A stretch of 15,223 nt of DNA from positions 1-15,223 of the forward strand of contig JBEKHI010000190.1 in NCBI GenBank assembly GCA_050012355.1. The letters are read 5' to 3'. Every line of letters begins with the position of its first letter. The first letter of the stretch is position 1. Both the position numbers and the translations under genes were made by a program. Below, one piece after another: positions 1-6,436 of this stretch. Source of the stretch: JBEKHI01 sp050012355 (GTDB taxonomy: Bacteria; Actinomycetota; Actinomycetes; Streptosporangiales; Streptosporangiaceae). The notes under the pieces are model-generated. The model had not been told where the DNA came from and ran no database searches. It saw nothing but the letters and a program-made list of their open reading frames with translations.

Positions 1-809
1 TGGGCGAATTCGGGAGCCACCGCGGCGACGAGGGTGGTGGCGGCACCCTGCTGGGCGGTCTTCCAGGCAAAGGCTCCCGCCGCCTCGGCTTCGGCCAGGT
101 AGTCCTTCTGCTTCTGCGTGAAGTGCCGTTGCAGTCCGGTGGCGACACCGCCTGGATTGACTGCGTTGGCGACGATGCCGTCGGTAGCCCAGCGGCGCGT
201 GGCTTCGACCGCGAACAACGAGGTGGCGGTCTTGGACTGGGCGTAGGCCGCCTGCGGGTCGTAGTTGCGCCGCTCGAACTGAATGTCCTTGAACGCGATC
301 GGTGAGCGCATGTGCGCCCCGGATGTGAGCGAAACAATGCGTGCCTCGCCTCGTTCGCAGGCGCCCACGGCGAGGGCGTCGTGCAACCCGAGGCTCAGGG
401 CAAAATGGCCAAGGTAATTGGTGGCGAACTGCAGTTCCCAGCCTTCCGTGGTCCGCGCCAGGGCGGGCGTAATGACCCCCGCGTTGTTGACCAGCAGGTG
501 CAGCGGCCCATTCCAGCTCTGGACAAAGCTGCCGACCGCGGCGCGGTCAGAGAGATCCAGAGCGGCGACTTGCGCGCCGTCCCTGCCGACCGACTCCGCG
601 ATATCCTCAGCGGCCTTGCGCCCGGCGTCGGTGTTGCGGACGGCGAGGGTCACGTCCGCGCCGGCGCGGACGAGGGAGCGGGCTGTCTCCACGCCGATGC
701 CTGACGAGGCCCCGGTGACGACGGCACGGACGCCGCTGAGATCGACGCCAGCGACGACGTCGTCGGCGGTGCTCGTGGCGTCGAAGCGGGTCGTGATGAG
801 TGGGCGCAT
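1..809 (-). CDS. Short-chain dehydrogenase/reductase (SDR), 3' end cut by window edge
   Basis: An NAD(P)-dependent oxidoreductase of the classical SDR type. I translated the minus strand from position 809 and obtained 269 uninterrupted residues running off the window start. The Rossmann motif TGASSGIG is at residues 32-39, NNAG at 108-111, the probable catalytic Ser at 163, and the catalytic YxxxK motif as YAQSK at 189-193, followed by the PG motif (NPGGVATG). All key residues are present. Relatives of this layout (WW-domain-oxidoreductase/retinol dehydrogenase-like) are usually a little over 300 residues, so perhaps 40-60 are missing. The ATG at 809 is preferred over an in-frame ATG at 833 because AGGAGG lies 6-7 bases before it. 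The gene is divergent from the tetR gene and is its most likely target. The substrate cannot be told. Confidence 0.9.
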   Translation of the reverse strand, partial: MRPLITTRFDATSTADDVVAGVDLSGVRAVVTGASSGIGVETARSLVRAGADVTLAVRNTDAGRKAAEDIAESVGRDGAQVAALDLSDRAAVGSFVQSWNGPLHLLVNNAGVITPALARTTEGWELQFATNYLGHFALSLGLHDALAVGACERGEARIVSLTSGAHMRSPIAFKDIQFERRNYDPQAAYAQSKTATSLFAVEATRRWATDGIVANAVNPGGVATGLQRHFTQKQKDYLAEAEAAGAFAWKTAQQGAATTLVAAVAPEFA

Positions 810-852
810 CAAGGGCCTCCTGAAAATACCCATGTCGGTGGCCGGGTCAGGC

Positions 853-881
853 GTGACAACTATACAAATTCAGCATACTTT
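853..881 (+). promoter_or_regulatory. Probable promoter of the tetR gene
   Basis: On the plus strand, GTGACA (853-858) and TACTTT (876-881) are separated by 17 bases and fit a -35/-10 pair of the actinobacterial TANNNT type. It overlaps the SDR promoter on the other strand, so the two transcripts would start face to face. Transcription would begin near 888, leaving a very short leader. Confidence 0.4.
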
Positions 882-886
882 GTCTA
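859..886 (-). promoter_or_regulatory. Probable sigma-70-type promoter of the SDR gene
   Basis: On the minus strand, TAGACA (886-881) and TATAGT (864-859) are separated by 16 bases, a good fit to the -35 and -10 consensus. The transcript would start near 852 and have a leader of about 40 bases before the ATG at 809. The assignment is by eye only. Confidence 0.5.
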
Positions 887-906
887 GTACGTCTAACATA
901 GCGTAC
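887..906. promoter_or_regulatory. Candidate TetR operator (inverted repeat)
   Basis: GTACG (887-891) and CGTAC (902-906) form a perfect inverted repeat with a 10-base spacer. The right arm also lies inside a second small palindrome, GCGTACGC (901-908). The site covers the expected start of the tetR transcript and touches the -35 box of the SDR promoter, where a TetR dimer could repress both genes. That it is the operator is inferred from position. Confidence 0.4.
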
Positions 907-910
907 GCTG

Positions 911-1573
911 TTGTCCGTGAGCTCCCTCGGACCCGAAGCCGCCAGGGAGGATGACAGTGAGACCGGCCGCCGTGAGCACGTCCTGTCGGCCGCACTGCTG
1001 ACCTTCGCCCGCTACGGCTACCGGAAAGCCTCGATGGAGGATGTCGCACGGGCCGCCGACATCTCTCGGCCGGGCCTGTACTTCCTTTTCGCCTCGAAGC
1101 AGGACCTATTTCGGGCCGCCGTCATACACGCGCTCGACAGCGACGTCGCCGCCGCCGGACGATGTCTTTCAGACACCGGTCGCCCGCTCCGCGACCGGCT
1201 CATCGAAGCCTTCGACCACTGGACCGGGCGTTACATCGGTCCGATGACCAAAGACGTCGCCATCGTGATCGAGAACAACCCGGACTTGCTCGGCCCGATA
1301 GTCACGGATTACCCAGAACGGTTCGCCAAGATGGTCACCGACGCCCTCACCTCCGCCAGGCCTGCCGACCGCGACGATCTAGCAGTTGACGTGGCCCGGA
1401 CCCTGCTCAGCACCGCGAACGGCATCAAACACGAAGCAAGCACCCGCGAAGAGTTCGTCGCGAAAATGACCATCGCCATCGACCTCCTACTACCAGCCCT
1501 AACCCGCCGCCCCCGGCGGCCAACCAACGAAGACCCGCTCGCCGCCGTAGGCTCCGCGCCTATCGTTGGGTAG
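911..1573 (+). CDS. TetR family transcriptional regulator
   Basis: A DNA-binding repressor of the TetR family, 220 residues if begun at TTG 911 and 218 at GTG 917; neither has a ribosome-binding site, so the message may be almost leaderless. The N-terminal helix-turn-helix is clear at about residues 20-70 (ILSAAL-type first helix, ASMEDVARAADISRPGLY, then the typical FxSKQDLFRAAV). The C-terminal ligand domain (about 80-200) is not diagnostic. A Pro/Arg-rich tail of about 20 residues follows. It is divergent from the SDR gene and lies 27 bases before a same-strand gene pair of the AhpD fold, so it may control both. The ligand is unknown. Confidence 0.9.
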   Translation: MSVSSLGPEAAREDDSETGRREHVLSAALLTFARYGYRKASMEDVARAADISRPGLYFLFASKQDLFRAAVIHALDSDVAAAGRCLSDTGRPLRDRLIEAFDHWTGRYIGPMTKDVAIVIENNPDLLGPIVTDYPERFAKMVTDALTSARPADRDDLAVDVARTLLSTANGIKHEASTREEFVAKMTIAIDLLLPALTRRPRRPTNEDPLAAVGSAPIVG

Positions 1574-1600
1574 ATAAGGCCCAGCTGGAGAGGGGGCACC

Positions 1601-1936
1601 GTGCCAGATGAGGACAAGAAGCGAGCAGCGTTCCGAGCCTTGGTGGATCGCGTCCTGAACGCAGCGGGCAAGGCGGACGAGGAGCAGCGAGCCCGCGCCT
1701 TCAACAACGCCGACGTCCCCCTGCCGTTGCGCGAGCTCATCGGCAAGGTCGCCACAAGTCCGACGCAGATCACCGACGCGGACTTCGCCGCGGCAAAGGC
1801 ATCGGGCTTCAGTGAGGATCAGCTTTTCGAGCTGGTGATATCCGCCGCGGTCGGCCAGTCAGCCCGACTGTATGAGTCGGGACTGGCCGCCCTGGCCGAA
1901 GCGACCTCAACGGGGAGGCCGGGCAATGCGACTTGA
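1601..1936 (+). CDS. Small carboxymuconolactone-decarboxylase-like helical protein without cysteines
   Basis: A 111-residue protein starting at GTG 1601, supported by the purine-rich GGAGAGGGGG at 1587-1596. The central part (LPLRELIGKVATSP..., then DFAAAKASGFSEDQLFELVISAAVGQSARLYESGL, about residues 41-96) resembles the helical AhpD/CMD fold, in which Asp/Glu-rich turns lead into a 'bEiv..aa..na..r...gl..l' helix. There is no cysteine at all, so it cannot be an AhpD-type peroxidase by itself. It overlaps the next gene by 11 bases, which suggests that the two proteins are made together and may form a hetero-oligomer. The family call is moderately sure; the function is unknown. Confidence 0.65.
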   Translation: MPDEDKKRAAFRALVDRVLNAAGKADEEQRARAFNNADVPLPLRELIGKVATSPTQITDADFAAAKASGFSEDQLFELVISAAVGQSARLYESGLAALAEATSTGRPGNAT

Positions 1937-2507
1937 TATCCTCAACCGCGGTTACCGCCCCGGGACCAAGGTGCTGTTCGTGGTCATCCGGGTGTTCTCC
2001 GGGCACCCGCCACCGGACGCGGCCAAGCTGGTCTTCTACCGGCCCGACTTCTATGGCGCCCAGGCGAAAGAGTTCACCCACGAGGCGATGCGCGGGCCGT
2101 CCGCCTGGTCGGTAGCTGACCGAGAGCTGATGGCGGCCTACGTGTCGAAGATGAACGAGTCCGCGTTCTGCGTCGGCGCGCACACCGCGACGGCGGGGCA
2201 GGCGTACCGGGACGACGCGAAGGTTCAAGCGGTGCTGGCCGACCTGGATTCGGCCCCGGTCGAGGACGGGCTCCGGGCAACCCTGCGGATGCTCGGCAAG
2301 CTGACCAGCGAGGGAAGGGTGAGCGCCGAGGACATGCGGGAAGTGCTGTCCGCCGGCGTCTCACCCCGGCAGATCGAGGACGCGCTGGCGGTCTGCGCCG
2401 CGTTCAACACGACTGACAGGCTCGCCGACGCCTTCGGCTTCGAACTGCTCAGCCCCGAAGGCTTCGAGGCGGGGGCCAAGTACCTGCTCAAACGGGGCTA
2501 CCGATAG
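1926..2507 (+). CDS. AhpD/carboxymuconolactone decarboxylase-fold protein with a degenerate CxxC
   Basis: A 193-residue protein of the AhpD-like/peroxidase-related superfamily. The motif around residues 77-86 reads NESAFCVGAH: E78, C82 and H86 occupy the conserved Glu, second Cys and His positions, while the first cysteine of the usual CxxC is Ser79. Alkylhydroperoxidase activity by the disulfide mechanism is therefore doubtful. The C-terminal half repeats a related helical pattern (VSAEDMREVLSAGVSPRQIEDALAVCAAFNTTDRLADAFGF, about 132-172), typical of longer members. ATG 1926 is chosen over the in-frame ATG at 1872 because GGGGAGG at 1912-1918 gives correct spacing. It overlaps the stop of the preceding gene, so the pair is translationally coupled. 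Confidence 0.8.
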   Translation: MRLDILNRGYRPGTKVLFVVIRVFSGHPPPDAAKLVFYRPDFYGAQAKEFTHEAMRGPSAWSVADRELMAAYVSKMNESAFCVGAHTATAGQAYRDDAKVQAVLADLDSAPVEDGLRATLRMLGKLTSEGRVSAEDMREVLSAGVSPRQIEDALAVCAAFNTTDRLADAFGFELLSPEGFEAGAKYLLKRGYR

Positions 2508-2531
2508 CACCGGTCATGGTTCCTCCGGTGC
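2507..2531 (+). terminator. Hairpin after the AhpD-like gene pair, probable terminator
   Basis: GCACCGG (2507-2513) pairs perfectly with CCGGTGC (2525-2531) around an 11-base loop, beginning at the last base of the stop codon. No T-run follows; GC-rich actinobacterial terminators often lack one. Confidence 0.45.
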
Positions 2532-2621
2532 CCGCATACCGGGACTCCAGCCCGGTCAGGAATTCGACGTCATCCGGCCCGACAGACCGCCGAGGCCCGA
2601 CTCGCGAGGCAACCGCCCAAG

Positions 2622-5126
2622 TCACCTGGCCGACATCGGCCAGCCTGCGCCGTATACGTTATCCACCCGCGACGGACCAGGGACGATTCCCGATTTATGA
2701 TGGCGAATGTGACCGCCTTCGACGCCAGGACCCCTGCCATCGCTCGCGTTTACGATTACCTCCTGGGCGGCAAGGACAACTTCGCCGCGGACCGGGCGGT
2801 CGCCGAAAAGCTGCTGGCGGTCTATCCCCCGATCGCCGAGACCGTCCCGGAGAGCAGGCGCTTCATGGGGCGGGCCGTCACCTGGCTGGCCGGGCAGGGC
2901 GTCAGTCAGTTCATCGACCTGGGCGCGGGGCTGCCAACCACCCCGAACACCCACGAAACAGCACGGGCGGCCAACCCGGAGGCCGCGGTCGCCTACATCG
3001 ATAACGACCCGATCGTGATCTCGCATCTGAGGGCGTTGCTCGCGATTCACGACGATCAGGTGGCGGTTGTCTCCGGAGACCTGCGCGACCGTGACGTCAT
3101 ACTCGCCGATCCCGAACTGACCTCGGTGATCGACCTGGACAAGCCGGTGTGCGTGGCCATGGGCATGGTCCTGCACTTCTTTCCCACCGACTTTCCCACC
3201 GACGTGGCGGCCCGCGTGGTCAGGAGCTACATGTCGGCCGTGGCACCGGGCAGCTACCTGGTCGCCACGATCGCGTCGGGTAAGGGCTCGCTGGCGGGCA
3301 CGTTCTACGAGACCTACAACGCCAGCGGATTCGCCACGATGTACAACCACACGTCGGCGCAGTTCGCGTCGTTCTTCGCCGGCCTGGATATCGTGCCGCC
3401 AGGGCTCGCCGACGCCCGGCGGATCCGCCCCGGCTGGACCGATCTCGTACCGTCCCCCAAGCGCCCCGACCGGGTCCTGGCGGGCATCGCCAGGGTTCCG
3501 TAACCCGATGGCGTCGGCAATGATCGCCCGCGCTTGCTCCTGGATGGCGGCGAGGTGGTCCGGGCCGCGGAAGGACTCGGCGTAGAGCTTGTAGACGTCT
3601 TCGGTGCCGGACGGGCGCGCGGCGAACCAGCCGGACTCGGTGACCACCTTCAGGCCGCCGATCGGGGCACCGTTACCCGGGGCGTTGGTGAGCACCGCGA
3701 TGATCTTCTCCCCCGCCAGCTCTCCGGCTGGTACCTGCTCCGGAGAGAGCTTGGCCAGCGCCGCCTTCTGCTCGCGGGTAGCAGCGGTGTCGATCCGCGC
3801 GTAAACGGGAGCCCCGTATCGATCGGTGAGACCCTGGTAAAGCTGCGACGGCGTCTGCCCGGTGACCGCCGTGATCTCCGAGGCGAGCAACGCCAGGATG
3901 ATCCCGTCCTTGTCGGTCGTCCATACCGAACCATCGAGTTGCAGAAACGACGCGCCAGCGCTCTCCTCGCCGCCGAAGGCCACCGAGCCGTCCAGCAGCC
4001 CGGGCACGAACCACTTGAATCCGACCGGGACCTCGAGCAGCGAGCGGCCCAGCCCCGCGGTGACCCGGTCGATCATCGAGGAACTGACCAGCGTCTTGCC
4101 GACGGCGGCGCCGGCTGGCCAGCGATCACGGTGCTGGTACAGGTACTGGATGGCGACCGCGAGGTAGTGGTTGGGGTTGAGCAGTCCCGCGTCGGGCGTG
4201 ACGATTCCGTGCCGGTCCGCGTCGGTGTCGTTCCCGGTCGCGATGGTGAACTCATGTTGACGGCGGATCAGGCTGGCCATCGCGTACGGGGATGAGCAGT
4301 CCATCCGGATCTTGCCGTCCCAGTCCAGGGTCATGAACCGGAAGGTCTGGTCAACCTCCGGGTTGACGACGGTCAGGTCCAAGCCGTAGCGCTCGCCGAT
4401 CTCGCCCCAGTACGCCACGCTCGCCCCGCCGAGCGGGTCGGCGCCGATACGCACCTCGGCATCCCTGATCGCGGTCAGGTCCACCACGTTCTCCAGGGCC
4501 GAGACATACTCCCCGAGGAAGTCGAACTTCACCGCCGCGGCCTGCGCGTAAGGAACCCGCCGCACCCCTTTTAGCCCGCTGCCGAGCAGGTCGTTGGCCC
4601 GGTCCTGGATCTCCCGGGTGACGTCGGTTCCAGCCGGGCCGCCATCCGGCGGGTTGTACTTGAAGCCGCCGTCCGGCGGCGGGTTGTGCGAGGGCGTGAC
4701 CACGATCCCGTCGGCCCGCGGCCCGTCCCCGGAGGCGTTGTGCGCCAGGATCGCCCGGGAGACCGACGGGGTGGGCGTGTAGCCGCCGCGCGCGTCGACC
4801 ATCACCGTGACGTCGTTGGCGGCGAGCACCTCGAGCGCGGTGACCTGAGCGGGCTCGGCGAGCGCGTGCGTATCCGCGCCCAGGTAGAGCGGCCCGTCGA
4901 TTGCGTGCCTGGCCCGGTAGTCGCAGATCGCCTGGGTGGTGGCGAGGATGTGATCCTCGTTAAACGTCGCCGTGAACGCGGAACCTCGGTGGCCCGACGT
5001 ACCGAACGACACCCGCTGCGCGGGATCAGCAGGATCGGGATGCACCGCGTAGTAAGCGGTGACGAGCTTCGCCACGTTCACCAGATCAGCGCTCGAAGCG
5101 GGCTGGCCCGCACGCGAATCGACCAT
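2622..5126 (-). CDS. pgm: Phosphoglucomutase (alpha-D-glucose phosphate-specific), frame open far beyond its normal end
   Basis: Interconverts glucose-1-phosphate and glucose-6-phosphate in the cytoplasm, feeding glycogen, trehalose and cell-wall sugar synthesis. Residues 1-541 form a complete PgmA-type enzyme. FGTSGHRG is at 41-48, the phosphoserine loop TPSHNP at 144-149 (Ser146), the metal loop DTDAD at 300-304, the sugar-binding GGEESAG at 385-391, and the phosphate-binding RPSGTED at 504-510. E. coli Pgm has 546 residues, so the enzyme should end near position 3504. Instead no in-frame stop occurs there: the TTA codon opposite the methyltransferase stop reads as Leu542, and the frame continues 293 residues, to 2622, as an Arg/Gly/His-rich translation of methyltransferase antisense with no recognisable domain. 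The true functional part is 3504-5126. Start at ATG 5126; the ribosome-binding site is poor. Confidence 0.85.
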   Translation of the reverse strand: MVDSRAGQPASSADLVNVAKLVTAYYAVHPDPADPAQRVSFGTSGHRGSAFTATFNEDHILATTQAICDYRARHAIDGPLYLGADTHALAEPAQVTALEVLAANDVTVMVDARGGYTPTPSVSRAILAHNASGDGPRADGIVVTPSHNPPPDGGFKYNPPDGGPAGTDVTREIQDRANDLLGSGLKGVRRVPYAQAAAVKFDFLGEYVSALENVVDLTAIRDAEVRIGADPLGGASVAYWGEIGERYGLDLTVVNPEVDQTFRFMTLDWDGKIRMDCSSPYAMASLIRRQHEFTIATGNDTDADRHGIVTPDAGLLNPNHYLAVAIQYLYQHRDRWPAGAAVGKTLVSSSMIDRVTAGLGRSLLEVPVGFKWFVPGLLDGSVAFGGEESAGASFLQLDGSVWTTDKDGIILALLASEITAVTGQTPSQLYQGLTDRYGAPVYARIDTAATREQKAALAKLSPEQVPAGELAGEKIIAVLTNAPGNGAPIGGLKVVTESGWFAARPSGTEDVYKLYAESFRGPDHLAAIQEQARAIIADAIGLRNPGDARQDPVGALGGRYEIGPAGADPPGVGEPWRHDIQAGEERRELRRRVVVHRGESAGVVGLVERARQRALTRRDRGDQVAARCHGRHVAPDHAGRHVGGKVGGKEVQDHAHGHAHRLVQVDHRGQFGIGEYDVTVAQVSGDNRHLIVVNREQRPQMRDHDRVVIDVGDRGLRVGRPCCFVGVRGGWQPRAQVDELTDALPGQPGDGPPHEAPALRDGLGDRGIDRQQLFGDRPVRGEVVLAAQEVIVNASDGRGPGVEGGHIRHHKSGIVPGPSRVDNVYGAGWPMSAR
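2697..3503 (+). CDS. DUF574-type S-adenosylmethionine-dependent methyltransferase (PF04672)
   Basis: A 268-residue protein of the actinomycete-specific SAM methyltransferase family formerly called DUF574 (length typical, about 265-280). The N-terminal signature ARVYDYLLGGKDNFAADR is at residues 16-33. The SAM-binding loop is FIDLGAGLPTTPNTHE at 72-87, followed by the acidic strand end YIDNDPIV at 100-107, and the GDLRD and LHFFP motifs at 127-131 and 159-163. The C-terminal PGL...RPGW motif at 235-247 is present. The methyl acceptor is unknown for the family. Start at ATG 2697 or the adjacent ATG 2700; only a weak AGGGACG precedes it. The entire gene lies antisense to an open extension of the convergent pgm frame. 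Confidence 0.88.
   Translation: MMANVTAFDARTPAIARVYDYLLGGKDNFAADRAVAEKLLAVYPPIAETVPESRRFMGRAVTWLAGQGVSQFIDLGAGLPTTPNTHETARAANPEAAVAYIDNDPIVISHLRALLAIHDDQVAVVSGDLRDRDVILADPELTSVIDLDKPVCVAMGMVLHFFPTDFPTDVAARVVRSYMSAVAPGSYLVATIASGKGSLAGTFYETYNASGFATMYNHTSAQFASFFAGLDIVPPGLADARRIRPGWTDLVPSPKRPDRVLAGIARVP
3488..3513. terminator. Bidirectional hairpin at the methyltransferase/pgm junction
   Basis: CGCCAGGGTT (3488-3497) pairs with AACCC (3502-3506) and TGGCG (3509-3513), giving a 10-bp stem with a CCGT loop and a 2-base GA bulge. It spans the methyltransferase stop codon and the expected end of the pgm coding region, exactly where a shared terminator between convergent genes would be expected. No T-run is present. 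Confidence 0.55.
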
Positions 5127-5132
5127 ACCGAC

Positions 5133-5257
5133 ATGCTGACACGCCAGTACTGAGACCGCGGCCAGCAGGGCCGGCCTTCACGACCCTCGAACCAACGCTT
5201 ACGGGACGCTAACGGGCATGCGCCCGCAAACCGTTACACCTGCCAGCATGTCAGCAT
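5133..5257. repeat. TGTCAGCAT inverted repeat flanking the pgm/zinc-ribbon intergenic region
   Basis: The 9-mer TGTCAGCAT is found on the minus strand at 5141-5133 and on the plus strand at 5249-5257. Each copy ends exactly 6 bases before the start codon of its own gene (ATG 5126 on minus, GTG 5264 on plus). The right copy overlaps GCATGTC (5246-5252), whose reverse complement GACATGC also occurs at the left end (5130-5136). The symmetrical placement suggests a shared regulatory element, but chance cannot be excluded. Confidence 0.4.
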
Positions 5258-5263
5258 ACGAGA

Positions 5264-6436
5264 GTGAGCGAGATAGCGACGCTAGCTTGCCCGGACTGCG
5301 GCGTCAGCAGCAATTCATCCGATCCCAGCGGCACGCACTGGCATTGTGATAGCTGCGGCCGCGGATACTACCTGCGTCGGTGCGCGAACTGCCAGGAGGT
5401 AAGTTACGTCGCCTTGCCGCATGGCTGGCACGCGCTGTGGTTCTGTACCTGGTGCGCCGCGCCCAACATCGGCTTCACGCAATTCCAGGACCCAGCCGCC
5501 GCCACCGTCGCCGAACTGGCCATCAGCATCGCCCGCCAGCAGCTGTCGTTCACGCTGGCCAAGGACGTAGCGGCCAAGACCACGGAATATGTGGAGCTGG
5601 GCAGTCATCCGAGCCCGTCCCCCAACCAAACCACACCCGACGTGGCGATCACCCGGCGGAGGTCACGGCGAGGGCGGACGATCCTCGTCGTCGCGGCGGG
5701 CGCACTAGCCGTTCTCGGCGCGACCGCCGCCCTGATCGGGATGCACCCCGGACCAGCGATTTCAGCGTCGGCACCGAGACCGACACCCACACGGACGCCG
5801 AGATCGACGCCGGCACCCGGAACGAGCCATGGCAAGCAGCAGGTCTCGGTGACCGTTGCGCAGGCCACGACGGTCAGCTTCCAGGGGATCCCGGGAACCC
5901 TGTCCGTCGTCGGTGCCGATACGACCCGGGTGAGCCTGACCGGCCAGCTGCGCTGGACGGGACGCGCCCCGGTCGCGGTGACCCGGCTCGACCCGGGCAA
6001 CCACGTCTTGCTGCTGTCCTACCAATGCGCCCCCGCCAGCCCCTGTACCGAGGACTACCAACTGGTCATGCCCGCTACCGACGCGCTCGTCCTGCGCCAG
6101 TCCTCGGCCCAGCTAACGCTGTCCGGCCTGGCCGGCCCGGTCAGCGTCGCGGCGACCAACGTCCAGGTGACCGCCACCGGAATGCGGGCCTCAGCGCTGA
6201 TCGCGACCATCACGTCCGGCACGCTCAGCGCGAGCTTCGACGCGGCGCCCTCGCTGGTAAGCGTCACGCTCATGTCCGCGCAAGGCACGCTGCGGCTGCC
6301 CGCCAGCACGACGTACCAGGTCACGCAGCAAGTCGACGAGGGAACCGTGGCGATCCACGTTCCCCAGGCCGGCACCGCCACCCACCGGGTGACCGCGCGC
6401 ATCACGTCGGGCGACCTGGAACTGCTGTCTTCCTAG
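5264..6436 (+). CDS. Zinc-ribbon membrane protein with beta-rich extracellular domain
   Basis: A 390-residue protein of unknown function with a clear layout. Two zinc ribbons lie in the N-terminal 65 residues: CPDC at 9-12 pairs with CDSC at 28-31, and CANC at 40-43 with CTWC at 61-64. A basic patch (RRRSRRGR, 131-138) precedes one membrane helix at about 139-160, placing the ribbons inside the cell by the positive-inside rule. A Pro/Thr-rich linker (about 170-190) leads to an extracellular Thr/Val/Ser-rich domain (190-390) of repeating short strands (GTLSVVGAD, AQLTLSGLAG, GTLSASFDA, GTLRLPAS, GDLELLSS), like DUF4097-type putative adhesins. GTG 5264 is the start that keeps the first ribbon complete. 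It converges on the MFS gene with a 35-base overlap. It may sense or anchor at the envelope; this is inference. Confidence 0.8.
   Translation: MSEIATLACPDCGVSSNSSDPSGTHWHCDSCGRGYYLRRCANCQEVSYVALPHGWHALWFCTWCAAPNIGFTQFQDPAAATVAELAISIARQQLSFTLAKDVAAKTTEYVELGSHPSPSPNQTTPDVAITRRRSRRGRTILVVAAGALAVLGATAALIGMHPGPAISASAPRPTPTRTPRSTPAPGTSHGKQQVSVTVAQATTVSFQGIPGTLSVVGADTTRVSLTGQLRWTGRAPVAVTRLDPGNHVLLLSYQCAPASPCTEDYQLVMPATDALVLRQSSAQLTLSGLAGPVSVAATNVQVTATGMRASALIATITSGTLSASFDAAPSLVSVTLMSAQGTLRLPASTTYQVTQQVDEGTVAIHVPQAGTATHRVTARITSGDLELLSS

Noticed and set aside
2516..3004. Plus-strand open frame of 162 codons beginning in the gap after the AhpD-like pair
   Set aside because: It runs into the methyltransferase in another frame, is Arg/Pro-rich and has no family motif; the methyltransferase has a complete set of motifs.
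3534..5153. Several long plus-strand open frames opposite pgm
   Set aside because: They mirror the pgm coding strand; pgm has all active-site motifs and these have none.
5213..5226. Hairpin CGGGC-ATGC-GCCCG between pgm and the zinc-ribbon gene
   Set aside because: Only a 5-bp stem, no T-run, and it lies between divergent genes where no terminator is expected.
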